Part shown: positions 1 to 10,464 of the stretch, one piece after another
Layout: each line of letters begins with the position of its first letter
Position numbering within the stretch: position 1 is the first letter of the stretch
Assembly: GCA_009691105.1 (NCBI GenBank)
Contig: SHVU01000003.1
Coordinates: 21,307-85,306 of the forward strand
DNA from: Rhodospirillales bacterium
GTDB lineage: Bacteria; Pseudomonadota; Alphaproteobacteria; Rhodospirillales; SHVU01
DNA length: 64,000 bases
Direction of reading: 5' to 3'
Translations under genes and position numbers: made by a program
Notes under the pieces: model-generated
The model's database searches: none
The model's input: only the letters and a program-made list of their open reading frames with translations
Told to the model about the DNA's origin: nothing

Positions 1-3
1 CCG

Positions 4-504
4 ATGACAGCGGCGGCGCTGCACGGGCTGCTCTCGCCGCTCCTTGAAACGGTCAACATGGTGAATGCACTGATCGTTGCCAAGGAGCGCGGCATTGCGG
101 TGCGCGAGGTTCGCCACGAACAGACCGGCCCGTATCACACCATGATCCGGCTCGAGATCGCCACCGAGCGCCAAAGCCACGCCGTCTCTGGCACACTGTT
201 CGGCGCCGACCGGCCGCGCATCGTCGACATCAATGGCATTCCCATCGACGCCGAAGTCGGGCCGCACATGCTCTACATCACCAATCAGGACAAGCCCGGC
301 TTCATCGGAGCGATCGGCACGCTGCTCGGCAACGCCGGCATCAACATCGCGACTTTCAATCTTGGTCGCTCTGCGCCCCAGGGCGAGGCTATCGCGCTGG
401 TCGGCGTCGACTCTCCGACGCCGGAACCGATCATGCAGAAGATTCGCGCCTTGCCGCATGTCCTCCGGGTCCAGGCGCTGCGCTTCGACGGGTCGGCTGG
501 CTAA
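4..504 (+). CDS. serA: D-3-phosphoglycerate dehydrogenase, C-terminal part (ASB/ACT domains), truncated by window start
   Basis: Protein has the ACT-domain motif GPHMLYITNQDKPGFIGAIGTLLGNAGINIATFNLGR typical of SerA C-termini; ORF runs into the window edge. Confidence 0.85.
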   Translation: MTAAALHGLLSPLLETVNMVNALIVAKERGIAVREVRHEQTGPYHTMIRLEIATERQSHAVSGTLFGADRPRIVDINGIPIDAEVGPHMLYITNQDKPGFIGAIGTLLGNAGINIATFNLGRSAPQGEAIALVGVDSPTPEPIMQKIRALPHVLRVQALRFDGSAG

Positions 505-655
505 TAATTCGTTACGCCGCCGCTCGCGACCGGGCGGTTCTGCCGAATAATTGACTGCCCTGCCTCGGACGGTTGGGGTTAAACTCGTGGCTGTGGGCCT
601 TTAAACGGCATCCCGGCCGCCGCGCCCGCTAACGAGAAACGACGGGGAGGGCGCT

Positions 656-1128
<473 letters not shown>

Positions 1129-1132
<4 letters not shown>

Positions 1133-1167
1133 CCACCGCTGTCTTGCACGCCGTCCGGGGAGCCTAA
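1129..1167 (+). pseudogene. 12-codon mini-ORF ([12 protein letters not shown]) where a CoxL large subunit would be expected; possible internal-deletion remnant
   Basis: ATGA overlap with coxS stop (ATG 1129-1131), TAA at 1165-1167, immediately followed by GGAGCCGCG and the coxM ATG. Confidence 0.4.
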
Positions 1168-1176
1168 GGAGCCGCG

Positions 1177-1974
1177 ATGTACGATTTCAATTACGTCCGT
1201 GTTTCGTCGCTCAAGGACGCTGCCGAGCAACTCAAGAAGGCGCAGGACGCGTCGCTGCTGGCCGGCGGGATGACCTTGATCCCGACGCTCAAGCTTCGCC
1301 TCGCACAGCCGTCCGATGTGATCGATTTATCCGGCATCAAAGAGCTGCGCGGCATCAAGACCTCCGGTACCGGCGTCGTCATCGGCGCCATGACGCCGCA
1401 CGCCGAGGTCGCGATCTCCGCCGACGTCCAGAAAGCAATTCCGGCGTTGGCCAGATTGGCCGGGCGCATCGGCGATCCGCAAGTCCGCCACCGCGGCACC
1501 ATCGGCGGCTCGGTCGCCAACAACGATCCGGCCGCCGACTATCCGGCGGCGTGTCTGGCGCTGAACGCGATCATCGAAACCGACCGCCGCAAGATCGCCG
1601 CCGACGATTTCTTCGCTGGCCTGTTCGAGACGGCGTTGGAGAAAGGCGAGATCGTTACCGCGATCAACTTTCCCGCGCCCGAGCTCGCGGCCTATATGAA
1701 ATTCCCGAATCCAGCGAGCCGCTACGCTCTGGTCGGCGTGTTCGTCGCCAAAACCAAGGCTGGGGTTCGCGTCGCCGTCACCGGCGCCGGGCAGGGCGGC
1801 GTGTTCCGCCTGCCCGACATGGAAAAGGCCCTCGACGCTTCGTTCACGCCGGCGGCGCTCGCCGGCATCACAGTCGCCGAAGACGGATTGAATTCGGACA
1901 TCCATGCCTCGGCCGAGTATCGCGCTCACCTGATCGGGGTGATGGCGAAGCGGGCCGTGCAAGCCTGCGGCTAG
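1177..1974 (+). CDS. CoxM-like FAD-binding subunit of a molybdenum hydroxylase
   Basis: [19 protein letters not shown] and [23 protein letters not shown] motifs of the FAD-binding subunit. Confidence 0.92.
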   Translation: MYDFNYVRVSSLKDAAEQLKKAQDASLLAGGMTLIPTLKLRLAQPSDVIDLSGIKELRGIKTSGTGVVIGAMTPHAEVAISADVQKAIPALARLAGRIGDPQVRHRGTIGGSVANNDPAADYPAACLALNAIIETDRRKIAADDFFAGLFETALEKGEIVTAINFPAPELAAYMKFPNPASRYALVGVFVAKTKAGVRVAVTGAGQGGVFRLPDMEKALDASFTPAALAGITVAEDGLNSDIHASAEYRAHLIGVMAKRAVQACG

Positions 1975-2015
1975 GATGGCTTCGCGCCGTTCGCCACAAT
2001 TCCTGATCGCATGAC

Positions 2016-3623
2016 ATGAAATTCGGACGGGAACCCGCGATCCAAGCCGCTGGGGCCATTCTCGCCCACGGCGTCCGCGTCGGGGCGACCCTCTTCAAGA
2101 AAGGGCGCCTTCTCGACGAGGCCGATGCTCGTGCCCTGGTGGCCGGCTGGATCGACAGCGTCATGGTGGCGCGGCTTGAAGCCAACGATGTCGGCGAGGA
2201 CGTCGCGGCCCGCACCATCGCCGCGGCGGCGATGGGCGCGGGAGTTACCGCTGGGCGCGCCTTTACCGGGCGGGTCAACTTGTTCGCTGCAATGCGGGGG
2301 CTGGTTCGCGTCGATGCCGCCGCGGTCGATGCCGTCAACAGTCTCGATGAGGCCATCACCATCGCAACGTTGCGACCGTTCGAGTTGGTCGAAGCGAAGC
2401 AGATGGTGGGGACCATCAAGATCATTCCGTTCGCCGCGCCGCGGGCCGCGGTGACCGAGGCGGTGCGCCAAGCGAGCCGTCTGATCGCGATCGCGCCGTT
2501 CGCGGCGCGGGCCGCCGGCCTCATCCAGACCCGATTGCCAGAGACCAAATCCTCCGTCCTCGACAAAACCCGCGACGTCATGCGTGCCCGCCTGGAGCGG
2601 ATCGACAGCTCGCTCGCCGCCGAGTTGCGCTGCGCTCACGACATCGCGGCCCTGACCGACGCCATCGCCCAACTGCGGGCCCGAAATTGCGATCCGATTC
2701 TGGTCGTCGGGGCTTCGGCGATCACGGATCGCCGCGATGTCATCCCGGCAGCGATCACCGGGGCTGGCGGAACCGTCGAGCGCTTCGGAATGCCGGTCGA
2801 TCCCGGAAACCTTCTGTTGTTGGCTAAAGGCGCCGACGGTGTGCCGATCATCGGGCTTCCCGGCTGCGCCCGCTCGCCGAAGCTGAACGGCATCGACTGG
2901 GTTCTGGAGCGTCTCGTCGCCGGCGTTCCGGCGACGGATCGCGACATTCAACGCATGGGCGCGGGCGGACTCCTGACCGAGATCCCGACCCGTCCGCAAC
3001 CGCGTATCGAAAGCGGCACGAACGGATCGCCGCGCCGAATCGCCGCCGTCGTGTTGGCGGCCGGCCGGTCGACGCGCATGGGCGGGCCTAACAAGCTGTT
3101 GGCGGCCTTGAGCGGAACACCGATGGTTGCCCGTGTCGTCGATGCGGTTCTGGCGTCAGCGGCGCGACCCGTGATTGTCGTCATCGGGCACGAGAAGGAC
3201 AAAGTTCGCGCCGCCTTGGCCGGTCGCGACGTTACCTTCGTCGATAATCCCGATTATGCCGAGGGTCTCAGCACGTCTCTTCACCGCGGCCTGGCGGCGT
3301 TACCGAGCGCGATCGACGGCTTTCTAGTCGCCCTCGGCGACATGCCGGGCGTCGGGGCGGCCGACATCGAACGCCTGATGGCCGCCTTCGATCCCGTCGA
3401 AGGGCGCGCCATTTGCGTTCCGACGCACCAGGGCAAGCGCGGCAATCCCGTCTTGTGGGCGCGGCGCTTCATTCCCGAAATGATGGAAGTCTCGGGGGAC
3501 GTCGGGGCGCGTCATTTGATCGGCGCCCATGCCGACGCCGTAACCGACATCGAAATGGAGCGGGACAGCGTGTTGGTGGATATCGACACGCCGGAAGCCT
3601 TGGCCCGCGCCAGCGGAGCCTAG
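2016..3623 (+). CDS. Molybdopterin-binding domain protein fused to MobA/MocA-like NTP transferase
   Basis: C-terminal half has AAVVLAAGRSTRMGGPNKLL nucleotidyltransferase signature; N-terminal half resembles MoeA/Mog molybdopterin-binding proteins. Confidence 0.82.
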   Translation: MKFGREPAIQAAGAILAHGVRVGATLFKKGRLLDEADARALVAGWIDSVMVARLEANDVGEDVAARTIAAAAMGAGVTAGRAFTGRVNLFAAMRGLVRVDAAAVDAVNSLDEAITIATLRPFELVEAKQMVGTIKIIPFAAPRAAVTEAVRQASRLIAIAPFAARAAGLIQTRLPETKSSVLDKTRDVMRARLERIDSSLAAELRCAHDIAALTDAIAQLRARNCDPILVVGASAITDRRDVIPAAITGAGGTVERFGMPVDPGNLLLLAKGADGVPIIGLPGCARSPKLNGIDWVLERLVAGVPATDRDIQRMGAGGLLTEIPTRPQPRIESGTNGSPRRIAAVVLAAGRSTRMGGPNKLLAALSGTPMVARVVDAVLASAARPVIVVIGHEKDKVRAALAGRDVTFVDNPDYAEGLSTSLHRGLAALPSAIDGFLVALGDMPGVGAADIERLMAAFDPVEGRAICVPTHQGKRGNPVLWARRFIPEMMEVSGDVGARHLIGAHADAVTDIEMERDSVLVDIDTPEALARASGA

Positions 3624-3625
3624 GG

Positions 3626-4249
3626 ATGACGACACCGGAACTATCGTTCGTCCTCTATGGCACTCCCGGGTGGGGCTCGGCTTTAACCGAGGCAGCCCTG
3701 GTCTGGTGCGATCAACCGTATCGTGTTGAGGACGTTACCGGATTCACCGAACCCGGACCGGCGCGAGATCGCCTGCTGGCGATCAACCCGCTCGCGCAAG
3801 TTCCGACCTTGGTGTTGCCCGACGGTGCGGTGATGACCGAGAGCGCCGCCATCGGCCTCTGGCTTGCTGACCGCGTGCCCGCATTGGGGCTGGCGCCCTT
3901 GCCCGATCATCCGTCGCGACCGCAGTTTCTGCGCTGGCTCGTGTGGTTCGCGGCGGCAATCTATCCAACGTTCACCTATGGCGACCATCCCGAGCTCTGG
4001 GCGGCCGGCGACACGGAGACATTGCGCAACGCCACCCACGCGCGTCGCGAGGATCTCTGGCGCTGGTTCGAGACTCAGGTCAGCGAAGCCGGTCCGTGGT
4101 GTCTCGGCGAGACGTTCTCGCTGCTCGATATCTATGTCGCCGTGATGACGCGTTGGCGGCCGAGGCGGCGATGGTTCGCGGAGCATTGCCCGCGATTGAC
4201 CAGGATCGCGCTTGCCGCTGATGCGGTGCCGAAGATTGCGCCGGTCTGA
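3626..4249 (+). CDS. Glutathione S-transferase family protein
   Basis: INPLAQVPTLVLPDGAVMTESAAIGLWLAD GST N-domain motif; ATG at 3626 inside the longer ORF. Confidence 0.85.
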   Translation: MTTPELSFVLYGTPGWGSALTEAALVWCDQPYRVEDVTGFTEPGPARDRLLAINPLAQVPTLVLPDGAVMTESAAIGLWLADRVPALGLAPLPDHPSRPQFLRWLVWFAAAIYPTFTYGDHPELWAAGDTETLRNATHARREDLWRWFETQVSEAGPWCLGETFSLLDIYVAVMTRWRPRRRWFAEHCPRLTRIALAADAVPKIAPV

Positions 4250-4287
4250 AAGCGAAATTTCCGAGCCTGGTCGGACGGGGCGCCGAC

Positions 4288-4980
4288 TTAGTGCCGCGTT
4301 CCGCCGTCGAAGAGAGGAACAGACCGGCGGCGGAAAAACCAAATCAAGATGATCCCGGCGGCGAACCCGCCGATATGCGCGAGCCAGGCGATCTGTTCCG
4401 GCCCGGCGATCATGTAGTTCAAGACCTGGACACCGATCCAGCCGCCCAGCATGACGAAGGCGGGAAGCCGGACGGTGAACGGAAACATCACCATCACCAG
4501 GACTTTGACCCGTGGGTGCAGAACGACGTAAGCGCCCATGATGCCCGATATGGCGCCGCTCGCTCCGACCAGCGGCATGGTCGACGCCGGCTCAACAAAC
4601 GCGTGGGCCAGGCTCGCCGCGACTCCGCAGAGAAGGTAGAAGACGACGAAGCGGAGATGCCCCATCGAGTCTTCGATGTTGTCGCCGAAGATCCAGAGAT
4701 ACAGCATGTTGCCGACGAGATGGGCGACACCGCCGTGCAGGAACAGAGACGTCACCAACGTCGCTTCGGCGGGAATGCGCTCAAGACCGGGCGGCAACGA
4801 CCGCACGTCGAACAGCACCGCCGGAATGATTCCGTAGGCATAGACGAAGGCTTCGGCGGCGCGCGGCGGCAGCGACGCTTGATACAGAAAGACGGCGATA
4901 CAGGTCGCAATGATTCCGATCGTGATGATCTGGAACGGAATGATGCGAAGCGGGTTCTCGTCGCGAAGCGGCAGGAGCAT
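4288..4980 (-). CDS. Rhomboid family intramembrane serine protease
   Basis: GASGAISGIMGAY catalytic Ser motif, HLVGNMLYLWIFGDN, and later HIGGFAAG His motif. Confidence 0.9.
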   Translation of the reverse strand: MLLPLRDENPLRIIPFQIITIGIIATCIAVFLYQASLPPRAAEAFVYAYGIIPAVLFDVRSLPPGLERIPAEATLVTSLFLHGGVAHLVGNMLYLWIFGDNIEDSMGHLRFVVFYLLCGVAASLAHAFVEPASTMPLVGASGAISGIMGAYVVLHPRVKVLVMVMFPFTVRLPAFVMLGGWIGVQVLNYMIAGPEQIAWLAHIGGFAAGIILIWFFRRRSVPLFDGGTRH

Positions 4981-5028
4981 GGCCTGAGCGTGCCATAAAC
5001 GGCCGACCGCGGTCAAAGCGCGGACGGC

Positions 5029-6435
5029 CTATCCCGACTTGAAGGGATTTCGGCTCTTTCGTAGCTCGAATCGGATCGGGACGCCGTCGAGATCGAAAGC
5101 GTCGCGCAGGCTGTTGGTGAGATAGCGGATATAGCCCGCTGGGAGACCCTCGGGCCGGCTGAGGAACGCCACGAAAGTTGGGGGGCGGGTCGAGACCTGG
5201 ACGACGTAACGGATTTTCGGCGTCCGGCCGCTGACCAGCGGCGGTGGATTGCGATCGCTGGCTTCTTCGAGCCACCGGTTGAGCGCACTGGTCGGGACGC
5301 GATGGCTCCAAACTTTGACGGCCTTCTGCACCGCCGGCATCAGCTTCTCTACGCCTCTGCCGGTCAGGGCCGAGATCGTGACGATCGGAACGCCCCGGGC
5401 CTGGGACAAGGATTGACTGAGGCTGGTGCGGACTTGATCCAAGACCTGCTGCCCGTTGTCGACCAGGTCCCACTTGTTCAAGGCGACGATCAAGACGCGG
5501 CCTTCCTCGACGATCAGCGAGCCGATCGCCAAATCCTGATGCTCGACGCCGACCGTCGCATCGAGCAGAAGGACGGCGGCTTGGGTCAGACGAATGGCGC
5601 GCAAGGTTTCGGACTGCGCCATGGTCTCGATCTTTTCCGTGACCTTGGCCTTGCGGCGCAGGCCTGCGGTATCGACGAGACGGACCGCCTGGCCATGATC
5701 GATCCACGACACCGCGATCGAATCGCGCGTCAGTCCGGGTTCCGGTCCGGTCAGCATCCGTTCCTCGCCGAGCAAGCGATTGACCAGTGTCGACTTGCCG
5801 GTGTTCGGCCGGCCGACGATGACCAGACTCAGACGCTGATTGTCGGGCGCATCCGTCGCGACCTCTGCCGCCACGGCTTCCGCCTGCGCGTCGACGAAAG
5901 GGCGCAGGGCTTGATAAAGATCGTCGAGCCCTTCGCCATGTTCGGCCGACATCGGGACCGGATCGCCGAAGCCGAACTCCGTCGCGTCGAGGACGCCGCC
6001 CCGGCCAGCAGTGCCTTCGCATTTATTGACGACGACGATTACCGGCCGGTCCTGGCGCCGCAGCCAGGCGACGAAGTGGCGATCGAGCGGGGTTACGCCG
6101 GCGCGGCCGTCGACGAGGAACAACGCGACGTGGGCCGATTCCATGCCGCGTTCGGTCTGGCGCCGCAAGCGCGCTTCGAGCGAGGCCTTGGGGCCATCGA
6201 CCAGGCCGGCGGTGTCGATCACGGTGAAGCGGAGATCGGCGATTTTCGCCGGGCCTTCGCGGCGATCACGGGTGACGCCGGGCTCGTCGGCGACCAGCGC
6301 CAAGCGGCGTCCGACCAAGCGATTGAAGAGTGTAGATTTGCCGACGTTTGGGCGGCCGACGATGGCGACGACCAAGGGAGAAACCGGAGTCTCCGCCGCT
6401 CGGGATCCGGAGCGGGGTTTCCGCGAGGAGCGCAT
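5029..6435 (-). CDS. der: Ribosome biogenesis GTPase Der (EngA)
   Basis: Two GTPase domains: VAIVGRPNVGKSTLFNRLVGRR and IVGRPNTGKSTLVNRLLGEER. Confidence 0.95.
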   Translation of the reverse strand: MRSSRKPRSGSRAAETPVSPLVVAIVGRPNVGKSTLFNRLVGRRLALVADEPGVTRDRREGPAKIADLRFTVIDTAGLVDGPKASLEARLRRQTERGMESAHVALFLVDGRAGVTPLDRHFVAWLRRQDRPVIVVVNKCEGTAGRGGVLDATEFGFGDPVPMSAEHGEGLDDLYQALRPFVDAQAEAVAAEVATDAPDNQRLSLVIVGRPNTGKSTLVNRLLGEERMLTGPEPGLTRDSIAVSWIDHGQAVRLVDTAGLRRKAKVTEKIETMAQSETLRAIRLTQAAVLLLDATVGVEHQDLAIGSLIVEEGRVLIVALNKWDLVDNGQQVLDQVRTSLSQSLSQARGVPIVTISALTGRGVEKLMPAVQKAVKVWSHRVPTSALNRWLEEASDRNPPPLVSGRTPKIRYVVQVSTRPPTFVAFLSRPEGLPAGYIRYLTNSLRDAFDLDGVPIRFELRKSRNPFKSG

Positions 6436-6451
6436 CGGCGGACCGTCGGTC

Positions 6452-7777
6452 CTAGCGGTAGGCGACGAGCCGGGCCGCGTCCGTCAGAAAGTACAGGGTC
6501 CGATTGGCCGCGACCGGCGGAACAGAAATTCCATCGGACAGCTTGATCCGGCCGAGGAAGTGTCCGTCGTAGGGCGAAATCGAAAAGATTTCGCCGTTGC
6601 TGCCGGCGACTATCAGGCGATCGCTGACCAGGATCGGGCCCGTCCATACAATCAGTTTTTTCTTCTTCTCTTCATCGACGTAACGCGGCAACTGCGCGAC
6701 CCAAAGGATGCGACCGTTGTCGCGGCTGATTGCGGCGATCTCGGCGTTGCCGGTAACGGCGAACAGATAGCTGCCGGCCACCCAGAGCGTGTCGAGGCCG
6801 CCGACTTCCTTGTCCCAGATCCGTTGGCCGCTGCGCAGGTCGAGGGCGACCATGATTTCGCCATGGCTCATCGCGAAGACGCGGCCGCGATCGATGACGG
6901 GGCGGCCGCGAATATGGGCCAGCGTCGACATCGAATCGGTGCGACGGCCGGAAGCCAGCGACTCCGTCCAGAGCACCCGGCCGGTGTCGACCCGGAAGGC
7001 GATGAGATCGCCCGACGAAAACGGTGCGACGACGACGTCGGCATCGACCGCGACATTGCTGCCGCCGAGAAGGCTCGCCGTCTCGGCCGAGCCGGTATAG
7101 GACCAGAGCGTCGCGCCGTTCTGGGCGTCGAGCGCCAAAAGTTTGCTGTCGACGGTGATGACGAAGACCCGGCCGGCGCGGGCCGTCGGCGGGGCGCGCA
7201 TCGGGCCACCGACCGGCTGGACCCAGGCGACGGCACCGGTTTGGGCGTCGAGGGCGATGACTTGGCCGAAGCCGGTCGTCGCGAAGACACGGCCGTCGGC
7301 AAAGGCGAGGCCGCCGCTAATATGGCCGTCGTCTTCGTCGCGCGGCGTCAGGCTGCGGAACCACAGCCGCCGTCCGGTCTCGGCGTCGAAGGCGCTGACA
7401 TCGGACTCGGCGTCCATGACGAAAACTTTGCCCGCGGCGACGATCGGCGGCGCGATGATCTTTTCGTAATCCGTCGCGCCTTTACCGGCATTCGAATCCC
7501 AGGCGCGACGAAGATCGCCCCCGATCTCGATGTGGTGCATGGCGTTGTTGGCGTAGCCGCCGGCCTGGGGCCATTCGGCGTTGACCGACGGCGGCGGCAG
7601 GATGATCGCCGCGCTCGTGGCTTCGGCATCGACCTTAAGGCCCGGGTCTTGAAGCAGGACGGAGATACGCTTGCCGGGAAGTGGCGGCAAAGCCTTGTCG
7701 CCCATCCAGCGGTCGCAGCCGGTGACCGTGAGGACAAGCGCCAACACGGTGGCGCCGCGCAGAAGGGTCATCGACAT
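6452..7777 (-). CDS. bamB: Outer membrane assembly beta-propeller lipoprotein BamB (PQQ-like repeats)
   Basis: Signal peptide plus lipobox (LTVTGC), repeated PQQ-like blades (FALDAQTGAVAWVQPVGG), adjacent to der. Confidence 0.85.
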   Translation of the reverse strand: MSMTLLRGATVLALVLTVTGCDRWMGDKALPPLPGKRISVLLQDPGLKVDAEATSAAIILPPPSVNAEWPQAGGYANNAMHHIEIGGDLRRAWDSNAGKGATDYEKIIAPPIVAAGKVFVMDAESDVSAFDAETGRRLWFRSLTPRDEDDGHISGGLAFADGRVFATTGFGQVIALDAQTGAVAWVQPVGGPMRAPPTARAGRVFVITVDSKLLALDAQNGATLWSYTGSAETASLLGGSNVAVDADVVVAPFSSGDLIAFRVDTGRVLWTESLASGRRTDSMSTLAHIRGRPVIDRGRVFAMSHGEIMVALDLRSGQRIWDKEVGGLDTLWVAGSYLFAVTGNAEIAAISRDNGRILWVAQLPRYVDEEKKKKLIVWTGPILVSDRLIVAGSNGEIFSISPYDGHFLGRIKLSDGISVPPVAANRTLYFLTDAARLVAYR

Positions 7778-8449
7778 CTAGCGGGGCGCTCCCGGTGGGC
7801 CGAAGGAATTCAGGATTTCGCCGGCGCGCGTGCGCATCTGCGCCGGCGTCGAGAAGTCGGCGGCAAGCGCCGCGAGCAGGTTGCGGGCCGCGTCGCGATC
7901 GCCCTTGCGCAGGGTCAGCAACGCGGTGATCTCGCGGGCGCTGTGACGCCACGGATTGTCGTTGGCGGTCAGGGGCGCGAGCTCTTGGATCAAAGCATCC
8001 GGCGTGGCGGTATCGAGGTCGTTGTAGCCGGCCAAGACACGAGCTAGGTCGCGGTAGAGCGAGTCGACGCTGCGGTCGTTGGCGAGGGCGCGATACAGAC
8101 CGGCGGCAGCCGGCCGATCACGCTCGGCCGCGGCGGCAGCCTGGCGGAACCGGGCGAGGAGGGCATAGCCGCCCGGCGCGTCCGCAGCCATGCGCGACAG
8201 GACCTGGGTGGCGCCGGGGGTGTCTCCTGACTTGGCCTGGGTCAGGGCGGCGGCGAATTGCTCGCCGGCGGCCTCTCGGGCCTGGATGTCATAGGCCCGC
8301 CAGCCCTGATAGCCGGCGACCGCGACCACAAAAACCACTGCAGCGCAAATGACATAGTGGCCATAGGCTTTCCACAGTTTGGCGTAGCGCTCGTGGCGGA
8401 GCTCGTCCTCGATCTCCTCCAAAAGACTGTCGTGTTGCGGTTCGGCCAT
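7778..8449 (-). CDS. Tetratricopeptide-like (YfgM-type) membrane-anchored protein
   Basis: EEIEDELRHERYAKLWKAYGHYVICAAVVFVVAVAGYQGWRAY N-terminal TM region, position next to bamB. Confidence 0.75.
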   Translation of the reverse strand: MAEPQHDSLLEEIEDELRHERYAKLWKAYGHYVICAAVVFVVAVAGYQGWRAYDIQAREAAGEQFAAALTQAKSGDTPGATQVLSRMAADAPGGYALLARFRQAAAAAERDRPAAAGLYRALANDRSVDSLYRDLARVLAGYNDLDTATPDALIQELAPLTANDNPWRHSAREITALLTLRKGDRDAARNLLAALAADFSTPAQMRTRAGEILNSFGPPGAPR

Positions 8450-8600
8450 TCAATTCTCCCGCCCCTCGGTCCGATCGTCGGCCCGACGGGCGCCCGCAAG
8501 ATATCCTCGGCAGCAACCCAAGGCAAACAGCCCGATTAAGCTCTCCTTAATCTTGCGCGGCGATCTTGGATGGGTGGACAGTAGGGCCGTCGAGCCCTTG

Positions 8601-8942
8601 ATGACGAAACCAGTGCACCGGCTTGCCATCAGTCTTATCGCGGCCCTGTTTCTGACGGCCTGTGGGCTTGCTCCGCAGTTCGCCGGGGCCGATGGCGCGG
8701 CGATAATTGCCTCCGACAAGACGATCATCGATCACGTCGTCTCGTTCACCACTGGCAAGAACTGCTCGACGCTGCGTTCGAGCCAAGATCTCACCTATTG
8801 CGAAGAAGATCAGATCGATCCTCAGCCCGTCCTCTATTGCTATCGCGACCTTGGCAAGGTGAGTTGCTATAGCCGGCCCGAGGCCGAGTGGCGTCAGCAA
8901 CGGATCGGCCAGAGCGACCACAACTACGTGCGTCGCCGCTAA
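8601..8942 (+). CDS. Small putative lipoprotein of unknown function with four C-terminal cysteines
   Basis: MTKPVHRLAISLIAALFLTAC lipobox; start ATG at 8601 inside ORF 8553..8942. Confidence 0.65.
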   Translation: MTKPVHRLAISLIAALFLTACGLAPQFAGADGAAIIASDKTIIDHVVSFTTGKNCSTLRSSQDLTYCEEDQIDPQPVLYCYRDLGKVSCYSRPEAEWRQQRIGQSDHNYVRRR

Positions 8943-8947
8943 CCCGA

Positions 8948-10447
8948 TTACGGCCGAAACGTTCGGCCGCGCGGTCCAATCCGCGTTCCACTCGCCAATC
9001 GCCGGTAGGGAAGCTCCCGAATATCGGCATCGCCGCGACCCGGCCCCGCGACAATCAGAATCTCCGCGGCGATCGCCGCGAAGTCTCCCCGGAAATGCGC
9101 CGTGCTTTTCAGGGACAGAATCTTTTGGCGCTCCGGTTCGATTCCGACATGGCGAAACATCGATCGGTCGGCGGCCTGCTGCTTGGCGGTGGTGACGACG
9201 ATGCCGACGCCGTCGAGGGTGAGATGCGCCATCGGTCCAAGCTGCATGCGGCAGCCCTTGTAGAACGGTCCATCCGCCGTGAACGTGCCAGTGCCCAGAC
9301 CGGTCACGTAAAACCGGCCCTGTAACGGACTTTCGCCGGAGACGCCCGAGCGCGCGCCAAGTGCGAGCTCGATGGTAGCGCCGATGCCGGCGGCGTGTGC
9401 GGCCGCGGCGGCCTCGGAATCCCAGACCAATCCGACAACGGCCCCGGTCGCGCCGTGACGAAGAAGCGCCTTGGCGATGGCGACGCCGTCGGCCGTCCCT
9501 CCGGCGCTGGGATTGTCCTGCACATCGGCAAGGATTACGGGCCGCGTCGCGGTGCGGGCCAGAGCCACCGCCTGTCGCGCTGCCGAGTCGACGTCGTGCA
9601 TTGTGCCGGCGAATTCGTCTTCGGCAGCGACGACCGCATCAGTGAGCGTCGTGACGGCTCGTTCGATTGCGGCGCGGTCGCGACCGAAGCCGAACACGGC
9701 CGGCGCCGAGTCTGGCACGTCGGCAAGCGGCAGACCGAGCGTCAGCGACAGATGGACGTTCTCGCGCCGCTCGATCTCGCCAAGCAGCGCGATCAAACTT
9801 TGCGCCGGTTCGATGGATGTCGATTGAAACGGAAGCGGGACAAGGAACGGAATCTTGTGCAGGGCCGTATATATGGGGCCTGGCGCGGCAAGCAGGTCGT
9901 GTAACGCTTTGGCGCAACGCACACCGGTCTCGGCCATGTCGACATGCGGATAGCTACGGTAGGCGATGAGCCCCGTCGCCGCCTCGATCATGGTCGGGCT
10001 GACGTTGGCGTTGAAGTCCAAGCTGACGATGATCGGTGTCGTTGGTCCGACCGCGGCGCGGATGCGGCGCAGCAGCTCGCCGTCGGCGTCATCGAGATGG
10101 TTGGTGACCATGGCGCCGCGCACATCGAGAAGAAGGCCGTCGAGCGGCCCGGCGCGTTTCAGATCGTTGATCATCCAGCCGGCGATGGTCTCGAAGGCAT
10201 CCCGTGTCACGAGCCCGGCTGGAACGGCCGAGCACCAGAGCAACGGCACCAGATCGAAGCCGGCGCGGCGGCCTTCGTCGATGAACCCAGCGATGGGCAG
10301 ATTGATCCCGGAGACCGCGTCGAACAACGCGTCGCCGCGGCTCAGCGCCGGCCAGGCGTCGGCCCGCAGGAAATGATCGAGAGTCGTCGGGGTGGACCAG
10401 AACGTGCTGGATTCGTGTTGGATGCCGCCGATGGCGATGCGCGGCAT
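8948..10447 (-). CDS. M81 family metallopeptidase (MlrC-like)
   Basis: RIAIGGIQHESSTFWSTPTTLDHF start, VSLDFNANVSP, LADVQDNPSAGGTADG motifs. Confidence 0.88.
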   Translation of the reverse strand: MPRIAIGGIQHESSTFWSTPTTLDHFLRADAWPALSRGDALFDAVSGINLPIAGFIDEGRRAGFDLVPLLWCSAVPAGLVTRDAFETIAGWMINDLKRAGPLDGLLLDVRGAMVTNHLDDADGELLRRIRAAVGPTTPIIVSLDFNANVSPTMIEAATGLIAYRSYPHVDMAETGVRCAKALHDLLAAPGPIYTALHKIPFLVPLPFQSTSIEPAQSLIALLGEIERRENVHLSLTLGLPLADVPDSAPAVFGFGRDRAAIERAVTTLTDAVVAAEDEFAGTMHDVDSAARQAVALARTATRPVILADVQDNPSAGGTADGVAIAKALLRHGATGAVVGLVWDSEAAAAAHAAGIGATIELALGARSGVSGESPLQGRFYVTGLGTGTFTADGPFYKGCRMQLGPMAHLTLDGVGIVVTTAKQQAADRSMFRHVGIEPERQKILSLKSTAHFRGDFAAIAAEILIVAGPGRGDADIRELPYRRLASGTRIGPRGRTFRP

Positions 10448-10464
10448 GGCGGTCTCGCTGCCGT

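Noticed and set aside
6011-8047. 678-aa plus-strand ORF
   Set aside because: Antisense shadow of der, bamB and the YfgM-like gene; low-complexity high-GC translation with no recognisable domain.
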